Assembly: GCA_021199655.1 (NCBI GenBank) | Contig: JAJQHQ010000050.1 | Location: 1 to 64,000 of the forward strand | Direction of reading: 5' to 3' | DNA: 64,000 bases | DNA from: Lachnospiraceae bacterium | GTDB taxonomy: Bacteria; Bacillota; Clostridia; Lachnospirales; Lachnospiraceae | Shown: piece after piece, positions 28,922 through 38,700 of the stretch | Position numbering within the stretch: position 1 is the first letter of the stretch | How the letters are laid out: the number at the start of each line of letters is the position of its first letter | Notes under the pieces: generated by a model | What the model saw: the letters and a program-made list of their open reading frames with translations, nothing else | Database searches by the model: none | What the model was told of the DNA's origin: nothing | Position numbers and translations under genes: made by a program

Positions 28922-30481
28922 ATGAACAGAATGAAAAAATGGATGACAGGCGTACTTTTGTTTCTGCTGTTATGCGTGATCGGCGTACTGCCCGCATCGG
29001 CCGCCAGCTTTACGACAGCCGGGGATGCGACGTATTCGAATGGGGTCTATACGCTGACGGAGGCAAGCTCCTGTAAGGCGGGAGGTATGTTTTACAGTGC
29101 AGAGCTGGATACGCGGAAGGATTTCGAGATTTCCTTTGAGTATTATGTCGGTGATGCCCTTTTCAAATCAAGGGAAGGCTTTATGCTGGTATTTGCTGAC
29201 AGTCCGCTTTCCATAGGGGATTATGGAAGCTGCCTTGGATATTATGATTATATCTTTGGAAAAAGCTCGTGTTACGGAATTGAGTTCGATTCCTATACAT
29301 TGGGGACCGGGGATCCTTCCGGCCAGCATATCGCGGTGACAAAAAATAACGGAACCAGCATCTGGTACAAGCATCTGGATTATGTGAATGAGACCATCTG
29401 CGACAGTACCTGGCATAAAGTGAAGATCCGTTATATCAGCAGTACAGGCATGCTGCAGATCTACAAGGACGGGACACTGGTGCTGACCAGCACGAATTTT
29501 GATCCGGCAGATCTGGCATATTTCGGAATTACCGCTTCGACCAGCAGCTACGGCTGCCAGAAGCAGAAGATTCGCAATATTTCCGTGACCGCGACGGAAG
29601 TGTGCCTGATCACGTATGACGCGAACGGCGGAAGTGTCAGCACCTCGTCACAGGTCGTTACATACGGCGCCGCTTACGGCACACTGCCGACACCGACCCG
29701 TACGGGATATACATTCCAAGGCTGGTATACGGCCGCTTCCGGCGGAACGCAGGTGACATCTACGACAAAGGTAACGACAGGCGACCGTACACTGTATGCG
29801 CAGTGGAAGATCAACACATACAAGGTGACGTTTAAGGCGAACGGCGGCAAGGTCAATAAAAAGTCGAGCACATCGAGAACCGTCACTTATAACGCGGCAG
29901 TCGGGTCGCTGCCGACGCCGACGCGCAGCGGCTATACGTTCCTTGGCTGGTACACGAAAAAAAGCGGCGGCTCCAAGATTTCCTCCACGAAGGTAATCAC
30001 TAGTAACGTCACTTATTACGCACACTGGGCGAAAAATTCCGCGAAGGTGACGATCAAACTGAAAGCAAACGGCGGAAAATGTTCTAAGAGCAAGATCACG
30101 ACCACCTACGGCGGAAAACTGGGCTCACTGCCGACACCGACGCGCAGCGGCTATACATTTCAGGGCTGGTATACGAAAAAGAGCGGCGGCACGAAGGTAA
30201 CATCCACTACGAAGACAACGAAGGTACTTTCTACAAAGACGCTTTACGCGCACTGGAAAAAGAAGAGCACCAGTTCGAGCAGCTCATCGGGCAGCAGTTC
30301 GAGTAGCTCCGGAACATGCAGTGTGTGCCATGGAACCGGAAGATGTCTGACCTGCGGCGGAACCGGCTATGTATCTGCGTATTATTACCTGAATGGTACG
30401 CTTCGAGTTTCACGAAAAGCCTGCACCAAATGCTATTGGGGACAGTGCATCAGCTGCGGCGGAACCGGGCTGCGATCGTGA
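28922..30481 (+). CDS. Secreted InlB-repeat protein with DnaJ-like CxxCxGxG motifs
   Basis: 519 residues. A signal peptide (MNRMKKWMTGVLLFLLLCVIG, cleavage likely after PASA), then a concanavalin/LamG-like beta-sandwich (about 30-225), then three Listeria-Bacteroides/InlB-B repeats of about 65-75 residues (each with GS-PTPTR-GYTF-GWYT and ending YAHW or YAQW), a poly-serine linker, and a C-terminus with CSVCHGTGRCLTCGGTG and CTKCYWGQCISCGGTG. The last part is a zinc-finger pattern otherwise known from the cytoplasmic chaperone DnaJ. No wall-sorting signal is seen, so it is probably released or wall-associated through the repeats. Confidence 0.82.
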   Translation: MNRMKKWMTGVLLFLLLCVIGVLPASAASFTTAGDATYSNGVYTLTEASSCKAGGMFYSAELDTRKDFEISFEYYVGDALFKSREGFMLVFADSPLSIGDYGSCLGYYDYIFGKSSCYGIEFDSYTLGTGDPSGQHIAVTKNNGTSIWYKHLDYVNETICDSTWHKVKIRYISSTGMLQIYKDGTLVLTSTNFDPADLAYFGITASTSSYGCQKQKIRNISVTATEVCLITYDANGGSVSTSSQVVTYGAAYGTLPTPTRTGYTFQGWYTAASGGTQVTSTTKVTTGDRTLYAQWKINTYKVTFKANGGKVNKKSSTSRTVTYNAAVGSLPTPTRSGYTFLGWYTKKSGGSKISSTKVITSNVTYYAHWAKNSAKVTIKLKANGGKCSKSKITTTYGGKLGSLPTPTRSGYTFQGWYTKKSGGTKVTSTTKTTKVLSTKTLYAHWKKKSTSSSSSSGSSSSSSGTCSVCHGTGRCLTCGGTGYVSAYYYLNGTLRVSRKACTKCYWGQCISCGGTGLRS

Positions 30482-30584
30482 CAGAGAATAAATAACAAAT
30501 AACAGATTTTGCGATTTATACATATGCCTGTTTGTTCAAATGAAAGCAAATGCTTATATTTGTGCAAATACAGGCAAATGCCTA

Positions 30585-30613
30585 TTGACATCTATGCGGT
30601 ATCGCTGTATCTT
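30585..30613 (+). promoter_or_regulatory. metK promoter
   Basis: TTGACA (30585-30590), 17 bases, TATCTT (30608-30613). It is positioned to transcribe the SAM riboswitch and metK. A mini-element is inserted right after it, at about the expected start of transcription. Confidence 0.65.
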
Positions 30614-30623
30614 ATGCTTTGTT

Positions 30624-30672
30624 GTAACTGTTCAGTCCTTCACAGTTACGAGATACTGTACTGAATAGTTAT
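30624..30672. mobile_element. 49-bp mini-element with perfect 8-bp target duplication
   Basis: Left end GTAACTGTTCAG, right end CTGAATAGTTAT (10 of 12 complementary to the left end), with an internal CACAGTTAC. It is flanked by GCTTTGTT on both sides (30616-30623 and 30673-30680). It lies between the metK promoter and the riboswitch, so it would be transcribed as the first part of the leader. Confidence 0.82.
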
Positions 30673-30701
30673 GCTTTGTTTACAATTACATACGTTTTTC
30701 T

Positions 30702-30868
30702 CTTATTCAGAGTGGTGGAGATACATAGGATCTGTGAAGCCACGGCAACCCCGGCGCAGTCTTTCAGAAAAAGATGCAATGGAAGGTGCCAACCTGAGCG
30801 AGTAAACTCGAACAATAAGGGGATTTGATGATTGATTATTGAGTCCGCCTTTTTAGCGGACTCTTTTT
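30702..30868 (+). promoter_or_regulatory. SAM-I (S-box) riboswitch with terminator
   Basis: The P1 stem CTTATT (30702-30707) / AATAAG (30814-30819) encloses the conserved S-box features: CAGAGTGGTGGAG, GAAGCCACGGCAACC and AAGGTGCCAACCTGAGCGAG. The expression platform ends in a terminator with stem GAGTCCGC / GCGGACTC followed by five T (30841-30868). When SAM is bound, transcription should stop before metK. This is a complete class I aptamer by motif order. Confidence 0.95.
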
Positions 30869-30902
30869 CATCAGAAACCAGTGGAGAAAAACATACCACT
30901 TC

Positions 30903-30928
30903 GTAACTGTTCATGTATGTGCAGTTAC
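30903..30928. repeat. Degenerate mini-element end in the metK leader
   Basis: GTAACTGTTCATG ... GCAGTTAC, 26 bases with the terminal inverted bases of the GTAACTG family but a diverged middle and no target duplication. It lies between the riboswitch terminator and the metK ribosome site. Confidence 0.5.
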
Positions 30929-30955
30929 GGTTTCAGAAAAGAAAGGATGAATTAT

Positions 30956-32287
<1,332 letters not shown>

Positions 32288-32365
32288 GAAGTTTCTATTT
32301 TATAAAAATTTTAGAATCAACCCGTTTTCTTTAGGAGAAATGCTTTATTTCCTATGGTATAATAA

Positions 32366-32409
32366 AAGCCGTGCCATGCAGATGTTTTTCAATGGCACGG
32401 CTTGTTTTT
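32366..32409 (+). terminator. Rho-independent terminator after metK
   Basis: Stem AAGCCGTGCCAT / AATGGCACGGCTT with a 13-base loop, then GTTTTT. It lies 79 bases after the metK stop and 21 bases before the kinase start codon, so it could also act as an attenuator for the kinase. A TATAAT box at 32358-32363 lies just before it, but no good -35 was found. Confidence 0.75.
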
Positions 32410-32430
32410 CAGATAATAAGGGAGCAGAGA

Positions 32431-33921
32431 ATGAAATTACGGACACGGCTTGTGATAGCTTTTTTGATCATTATGATGGTGCCGTTTCTGATGTTTGACA
32501 TCATTATACTGAGTTTTACCAGATATCGCGGTGCGCTGGAGAACAATTACGGCGTGACTGTTACATTGGACAGTGTTACCGATTCGGTGCAGATCATCAG
32601 CAATTCCACGCAGGAAATATTTACCAGTTTGCAGGAGCAGGCGGCTGAGGATACGGAGGTCTTTCTGGATGAAGACTATCTGGATCAGGTGAACAGCGAG
32701 CTTTTAGAGCGCTATTCGTTTCTGATGGTGAGAGTGGAGGATGAGCTGTATTACAACGGAGCTGAAGAAGATGTGTCGGATCTTTTTGATAGCCTGCCAA
32801 TCTTCCGGGAAGCAGGAAGCGCCTCGGAGGCCAGCGCATATATTGGAGAGGATACGCAGGCCTTTGTGCGGCAGCTGGATGTAGAATTTGACGACGGTTC
32901 TACAGGCAGCGTTTTTATCGTATCCTCGGTCGGGCAGATCGTATCGCAGACGCGCAGACTGTTCCGGGATCTGCTGATTGCGGTGGCTGTAATTCTGGTC
33001 TGCACCGCGCTGGTTATGGTTATCTGGATCTATACCGGGGTCAATGTACCTCTGAAAAAGCTGTCCGAGGCGACGCACCGGATCAAGGAAAAAGACTTTG
33101 ATTTTGAGATAGAGGTAAAAGGGCACGACGAGATCAGTATGCTGTGCCGCGATTTCGATGATATGCGGCGGCAGCTGAAAATGCAGGAGGAAGAAAAAGA
33201 AAGCTTCGACCGGCAGAGCAAGGAACTGATCAGCAACATTTCCCATGACCTGAAGACGCCGATCACGGCAGTAAAAGGCTACGTGGAAGGCATCATGGAC
33301 GGCGTCGCGGACACGCCGGAAAAGATGGACCGCTACATCCGCACGATCTACATCAAGGCAAACGATATGGATCGGCTGATCAACGAGCTGACCTTTTACT
33401 CGAAGATCGATACGAACCGCATCCCTTATAATTTCAATAAGATCGACGCGGTGGAGTATTTTGACGACTGCGCTGAGGAAGTCGGCCTGGAGATGCATGA
33501 GCGCGAGATCCGTTTCTCCTATATTAATAATGTAGAGATCGGTACACTCGTCATTGCGGATGCGGAGCAGCTGAAGCGTGTCATCAATAACATCATCGGC
33601 AACTCCATCAAATACATGGACAAGCCGAAAAAAGAAGTGCAGCTGCGCGTTTTCAACGCCGGGGACTACGTGCAGGTGGAGATTGAAGATAACGGCAAAG
33701 GCATCGAGAACAAAGACCTCGTGAACATCTTCGACCGCTTCTATCGCACCGATATGTCGCGCAACTCCTCACAGGGCGGCAGCGGGATCGGCCTCTCCAT
33801 TGTGCGCAAGATCATCGAGGATCACGGCGGCCGCATCTGGGCGACCAGCCGTTTCGGCGAGGGGACGACGATGCATTTTGTGATCCGAAAGTATGTGCTA
33901 AGCACTTCTGCGCAGCAGTGA
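32431..33921 (+). CDS. Sensor histidine kinase
   Basis: A 496-residue two-component kinase in the membrane. Two membrane segments (about residues 7-30 and 175-200) flank an extracellular sensor domain of about 140 residues with many acidic residues. HAMP follows (NVPLKKLSEATHRIKEKDFD), then HisKA with the phospho-accepting histidine in ELISNISHDLKTPITAVKG, and a HATPase domain (N box RVINNIIGNSIKYM, G1 IEDNGKGIEN, G2 GGSGIGLSIVRKI). The start at 32431 follows GGGAGC. It precedes the regulator gene, a less common order, with a 258-bp structured gap. The signal is unknown. Confidence 0.93.
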   Translation: MKLRTRLVIAFLIIMMVPFLMFDIIILSFTRYRGALENNYGVTVTLDSVTDSVQIISNSTQEIFTSLQEQAAEDTEVFLDEDYLDQVNSELLERYSFLMVRVEDELYYNGAEEDVSDLFDSLPIFREAGSASEASAYIGEDTQAFVRQLDVEFDDGSTGSVFIVSSVGQIVSQTRRLFRDLLIAVAVILVCTALVMVIWIYTGVNVPLKKLSEATHRIKEKDFDFEIEVKGHDEISMLCRDFDDMRRQLKMQEEEKESFDRQSKELISNISHDLKTPITAVKGYVEGIMDGVADTPEKMDRYIRTIYIKANDMDRLINELTFYSKIDTNRIPYNFNKIDAVEYFDDCAEEVGLEMHEREIRFSYINNVEIGTLVIADAEQLKRVINNIIGNSIKYMDKPKKEVQLRVFNAGDYVQVEIEDNGKGIENKDLVNIFDRFYRTDMSRNSSQGGSGIGLSIVRKIIEDHGGRIWATSRFGEGTTMHFVIRKYVLSTSAQQ

Positions 33922-34054
33922 AATGCAATCACAGCCGGAGCGAATTTATTCGCGGAGAGCTGTCATTGCATTTCAGGATGGGGCAGAATGCCCCATCAGC
34001 CACAAACATAGGACGCCGACAGGCGGCATATAGCCCGTAAGGGCGGTTTGTGGC
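33919..34054. other. Highly structured region between kinase and regulator genes
   Basis: Three consecutive hairpins. The first is 33919-33975 (TGAAATGCAAT ... ATTGCATTTCA, with inner GCGAAT/ATTCGC) and its first bases are the kinase stop codon. The second is 33977-33997 (GATGGGGCA / TGCCCCATC). The third is 33999-34054 (GCCACAAAC / GTTTGTGGC with two inner hairpins). A weaker TTGCC/GGCAA pair follows at 34076-34115. None is followed by a T-run. The rest of the gap to 34179 shows nothing further apart from the regulator's ribosome site. Confidence 0.6.
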
Positions 34055-34179
34055 CTGATGCGCAGAAGAATAAATTGCCCAGGCATCCGCCGCAGACACC
34101 TGAGGCAACGTGCTCTTTCATGGGTGTATGAAATGTATCTATTTGTAAAGAAATATAAAGAAATACGGAGGTAAAGTGT

Positions 34180-34869
34180 GTGAGCAGAATATTGATCGTA
34201 GAAGATGAAGGCGCGATCGCCGACCTGGAAAGGGACTATCTGGAGCTCTCCGGCTTCGAGGTAGAGATCGAAAACAGTGGCGACAGGGGCTTACAGCGCT
34301 CTCTGGAAGAGGATTTTGACCTGATCATACTGGATCTGATGCTGCCGGAGATCGACGGTTTTGAGATCTGCCGCCAGATCCGTGAGAAAAAGAATCTTCC
34401 TATTATAATGGTGTCCGCCAAAAAGGACGACATTGACAAAATCCGCGGCCTCGGCCTTGGCGCCGACGACTACATGACCAAACCGTTCAGCCCGAGCGAG
34501 CTGGTAGCCCGCGTCAAGGCACATCTTGCCCGCTACGAGCGGCTGGTGAACAGCAACGTGCAGGAGAATGATATCGTGGAGATCCGCGGCATCAAGATCG
34601 ACAAGACTGCACGCCGCGTCTGGGTCAACGGCGAGGAGAAGAATTTCACCACTAAGGAATTTGACCTGCTCACCTTCCTCGCGCAGAACCCGAACCACGT
34701 CTTCACCAAGGAAGAGCTCTTCCGCGAGATCTGGGACATGGAATCGGTCGGCGATATCGCGACCGTGACCGTCCACATTAAAAAGATCCGCGAGAAGATC
34801 GAGAAACAGTCCTCCAAGCCGGAATATATCGAGACCATCTGGGGGGTCGGGTATCGGTTTAAGATGTGA
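34180..34869 (+). CDS. OmpR/PhoB-family response regulator
   Basis: A 229-residue DNA-binding regulator, presumably the partner of the upstream kinase. The receiver domain has the acidic pair (VEDEGA), the phospho-acceptor aspartate in DLIILDLMLPEIDG and the conserved lysine in DYMTKPFSPSEL. The C-terminal winged helix contains FTTKEFDLLTFLAQNPNHVF and TVTVHIKKIREKIE. The start is GTG at 34180 with GGAGG 8 bases upstream. Targets cannot be told from the sequence. Confidence 0.95.
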   Translation: MSRILIVEDEGAIADLERDYLELSGFEVEIENSGDRGLQRSLEEDFDLIILDLMLPEIDGFEICRQIREKKNLPIIMVSAKKDDIDKIRGLGLGADDYMTKPFSPSELVARVKAHLARYERLVNSNVQENDIVEIRGIKIDKTARRVWVNGEEKNFTTKEFDLLTFLAQNPNHVFTKEELFREIWDMESVGDIATVTVHIKKIREKIEKQSSKPEYIETIWGVGYRFKM

Positions 34870-34973
34870 TGAACTCTGTTGTTTTTAGCAATGCTTGATA
34901 GAATATGCACTTTGTGGTAAGTTAAAGGTACAATATAATATAGTATGCTCTTGCCGGAAAGGCGGTGATATTT

Positions 34974-35315
34974 TTGTGTACACGATCGGAATTAAGTAAA
35001 ATTTTAAATGAACTGGCAAAGTCGTATCGGAATACCTATGGCAACAACCTTCAGAAGATTGTCCTTTATGGTTCCTATGCGAGGGGGGATTATCGAGAAG
35101 ATTCAGATATTGATGTTGCCGCTATTGTAAAGGGATCGCGCCGTGAATTGCAGGAAGAACTTAAGAAGGTCTGGGATATTTCACATGATTTGGGATTAGA
35201 ATATGGTATTATTGTTTCACCGACGGTTATTCCGTATGATGAATATGAAGGATTGAAAGAAGACCTTCCGTATTACAGAAATATTGAACTGGAAGGAGTG
35301 GTTGTCAGTGGATGA
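34974..35315 (+). CDS. MNT-type nucleotidyltransferase (MntA-like antitoxin)
   Basis: A 113-residue minimal nucleotidyltransferase. The polymerase-beta motif is intact (IVLYGSYARGDYREDSDIDVAAIV), with GS and D-x-D for metal and nucleotide binding. In MntA-HepT systems such proteins inactivate a HEPN RNase toxin by adding AMP. Its partner here is reduced to a fragment (35308-35436). The start is uncertain: TTG at 34974 has AAGGCGGTG at a good distance, while GTG at 34965 is too close to it. A weak promoter (TTTGTG-17-TATAAT, ending 34939) precedes it. Confidence 0.8.
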   Translation: MCTRSELSKILNELAKSYRNTYGNNLQKIVLYGSYARGDYREDSDIDVAAIVKGSRRELQEELKKVWDISHDLGLEYGIIVSPTVIPYDEYEGLKEDLPYYRNIELEGVVVSG

Positions 35316-35436
35316 ACAGAAATACGCCGACTACTCTGATTATTATATTGTTGCGAAGAGTGACGCTGTGGATCAATACGAAAAAGCAGAAGAATTTTGC
35401 AGTGAAATCAGAAATTTCATAAATGCTCAGGGTTGA
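35308..35436 (+). pseudogene. C-terminal remnant of a HEPN-domain toxin (HepT-like)
   Basis: A short frame from GTG at 35308, overlapping the end of the nucleotidyltransferase gene and preceded by GGAAGGAG, encodes 42 residues. It contains DYSDYYIVAKSDAVDQYEKA and ends FCSEIRNFINAQG. This matches the last part of HEPN toxins, where a D-Y-x-D-x-Y-x-V segment is followed by a helix of alternating E/A. The N-terminal helices and the R-x4-6-H RNase motif are missing, so it should be inactive. It is too short for ordinary gene calling. Confidence 0.65.
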
Positions 35437-35440
35437 TAAA

Positions 35441-35471
35441 AAAGAAGCGGGGGTTTTCCTCCGCTTCTTTT
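35441..35471 (+). terminator. Rho-independent terminator after the MNT/HEPN pair
   Basis: AAGAAGCGG / CCGCTTCTT stem with a GGGTTTTCCT-type loop, followed by TT and A/T-rich sequence. It lies 5 bases after the HEPN fragment stop codon. Confidence 0.7.
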
Positions 35472-35616
35472 AAAAACCGGATCAATTGAACATGTGTAAA
35501 ACCCCATGATTATCCACAAACGAAAAAGTTTCGTAAAATACTTAATATTCACGCAAAAACACATAATTTTACTTAATGCGTTAAGCAGATTTGTGCAAAA
35601 TTTCCAAAAGAAATGA

Positions 35617-35645
35617 TTGTATTTCAAAAAAAAGAGTGATATCAT
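35617..35645 (+). promoter_or_regulatory. Probable promoter of the giant adhesin gene
   Basis: TTGTAT (35617-35622), 17 bases, TATCAT (35640-35645), giving a leader of about 95 bases before the ATG at 35749. The rest of the 312-bp gap is A/T-rich; it includes one isolated DnaA box (TTATCCACA, 35510-35518) and a small palindrome CTTAATGCGTTAAG near 35573. Confidence 0.5.
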
Positions 35646-35748
35646 CAAAATAATGACGATACTATCTCCTTTCGTATAAGCAAACATGGAGAAAGTACAA
35701 AAATCGGCTGATGCAGCCAAAGCAGCTACATAATAAGGAGGGTTTGTG

Positions 35749-38700
35749 ATGAGAAAAACAACCAAAAGGAACCGCATACTTGCCTTTATTCTGACCTTTG
35801 CGATGATCTTCCAGCAGGCCGGAATCACGACATTTGCGGACGAGGGGACGAGTGCCGCTGCGGAGACGGCCGTAGAGGCGACGACGAATGATGCGGGAGA
35901 GACGACTGCGGCAGAAGAGGTTTCGACTGCGGACGAGACGACCGCGCAGACAACGGCTTCTACGGAAGCGGAAGAGGTAAGCGTGACAGATACGGAAGCA
36001 TCTGCAGACCCGGCTGATACAGACGAGCCGGATGCGGAAGCTTCTGATAATGATACAGATCCGGCAGCAGAGACGATAGGGGATGTTGAGGATGAGTCCG
36101 AAGCAGACACAGAGTCCGCAGCGGAAGACGTGACTGAGGCGGAGAGCGAAGAAGTCACCGAAGCGGCGACGGAAGCTGCTGAAGATACAGAAGCAGCAGA
36201 TGCAGCGGAAGCGGCCGATGAGACCGAGACGGAAGCTGAGACCGAAGAAGAAGCTCCGAAGACTTCCTTTACGTATTCGGATGAGAACGTAGTCATTACG
36301 GCAACCGCATCCGAGGATGCAAACTTCTCACAGGATGTGGAGCTGGTGGCGGACTACATCGAGCCGGACAGCATTGCGTATGAAGAAGCGGTCAGCAAGA
36401 TCGAGAGCCAGCTCGGAAGCAGTCTGGGACTGACCGATGACAACACAGAGGCAGCGTACTTACTGTACGATGTCTATTTCCTGTCTGCAGAAGGCGAACG
36501 CGTTGAGCCGGAAGCCGGTACCGTGAGCGTGAGCATGGTATTCCGTCAGGCGGTCGACCTTGGATTGACTGGTGAGATCACCAGCAAAGCGGTTGTGCAT
36601 ATCAAAGATGGCAGCACGGCTGAGGTCGTGACTGACTTTGTCAATGTCAACGCAAACGGCGATGTGACTGCGATGGGATTTACGCAGGACAGCTTTTCTG
36701 AAACCGGTCTGGTTCTTGCGAGCGGGTCGACAGATGTACCATTCGATATTTCAAGCGCGGTGGATATGAGTCAGTTTGCGACTATTAACGTGAATTCAGT
36801 TTACGCGGATGGCGAGGATGTTGCCACTTCGATAGTTGAGCGGGACGCGGAGCTCACCATCAATATGACGTTTACCGTGGGTAATGACACAGTATCACAG
36901 ACATTGGCTCATTCAAGCTATGTATGGGAATACGACCTGAGCGATTTTGTGGATGAAAACTGTATTTTCAGTGTATCTGGTTCAGGCGATCTGTATCGGA
37001 CTGAGGGTACTTCTACCAAGGTCGGAGAGTACTACGTAGAGAACGGTAAGCTTTATCTGTATATATATGAACAGTATCTGGATACTTGGACCAGCAATAT
37101 TACCGGAACGTTCAATTTCTATGCTGCTCTGGATACGACAAATATCGGGACAGAGACATCAGAAATGATTTCTTTCCCGGGTTATTCGACTATCATCAAT
37201 TTCGAAGAAGTGACGGTTACGACCAGCAAGAAAGTAAATGAAAATTATAGTAATGACACTGTCACGATTACAAAAGATTCTGACGGGAATTATTATATGA
37301 ACTATACATTGACATTTACAGTGGATGCAGCACTGAGCACACTGGTATTGACAGATACTCTGGGTGCGGGTCAGACACTTGTGGATGGCAGTGTGCAGGT
37401 GAATTCCAGCACGGTCGACAGCAGCCATATTTCGTATTCAACGGATTCCGACGGTGTGACGACCATGTATATCTATATCGCGGGCACTGATACGAGCGAT
37501 ATTGATTATTTGTATGATTCTTCGGCCAAGGACGCCACCTATACGGTAACCTACAAAGTGAAGCTGGATGAGGATGTATTTGAGGATCATGGCAAGCTCA
37601 AGAACAGTGCATATTGGACCTACAACGGCACAAATTCTGAAACGAAAACAACGGAGGTAACACCGTACAAGAACATCAGCTCACAGGTTTCGAAAGAATA
37701 TGAAAAAACGGTGTATGATGATACCACCGGATATTATACATTCTACTGGAAGCTCACGGTGACGGGAGATGATCTGTCTGGATATGTAGTTACGGACACC
37801 TGTGGCAGTAACCAGACCTACAACAGCAGCAGCTTTGAGATTGACTGCACGGATGGTACACCTGCAGTGACGGTATCGACGACGACGTATAGTGACTCGA
37901 CCACAGGGTTTACTTTTACATTCCCGTCAGATACGACCTATTCCGGCACGTATGTGTTTACGTATACGACGACATCAACACAGACCAAAGATGAGATGGC
38001 AGGAAGTGGCACAGTATCTTTTAACAACAAAGTATCAATTGACGATGGAGATGGCAATACGGGTTCCGATGACGGCAGTACTAGCATTGACACGGGAACA
38101 AAAACTGCTGAGGCGGAGATTGAAAAGAACTGGACGACAACGAAAGACACTGTGGATACAACGACCGGTTTTCTTTATTGGGAAATCAAGGTCACGCTGG
38201 CGGACGGCGTGACCGAGCTGGAAAATGTGACAGTAACAGACAGCTATCCATACTATTATTTAAATCAGGATTCCTGGAACGGTAAGCAGCTGACGATGAA
38301 GTGGGACACCATTGAGGTGAAAGATGCCAGCGGGAATGTGCTTACCAGAGGCACAAATGCTACAGATGGGGATTACACTATTGATGAATCAACCGGTGTG
38401 ATAACGTTTGCGAAGCTTACATCAGATGTGACAATCACGGGTGCAGTGTACTTTGATTTCAGTTCCTTAAGTGAGACAGATAAAGTGACCTTTATCAATA
38501 GTGCTGTCCTGAAGGTGAATGATGTAAAACTGGATGAAGACAGTGACACGCTCACTTATACGGAAAACGATTACAGAATGACCAAGACAGTCACTTACGA
38601 TGAGTCCACCGGTCTTTTCAACTGGACTGTAGTGATCAACCCGACCATGGCGGAATATGCGGACCAGATCTGCGTGTACTTCTCGGATACGCTTCCGGCA

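Noticed and set aside
35510-35518. Isolated DnaA box TTATCCACA before the adhesin gene
   Set aside because: A single 9-mer is expected by chance at this frequency and there is no cluster; not treated as regulatory.
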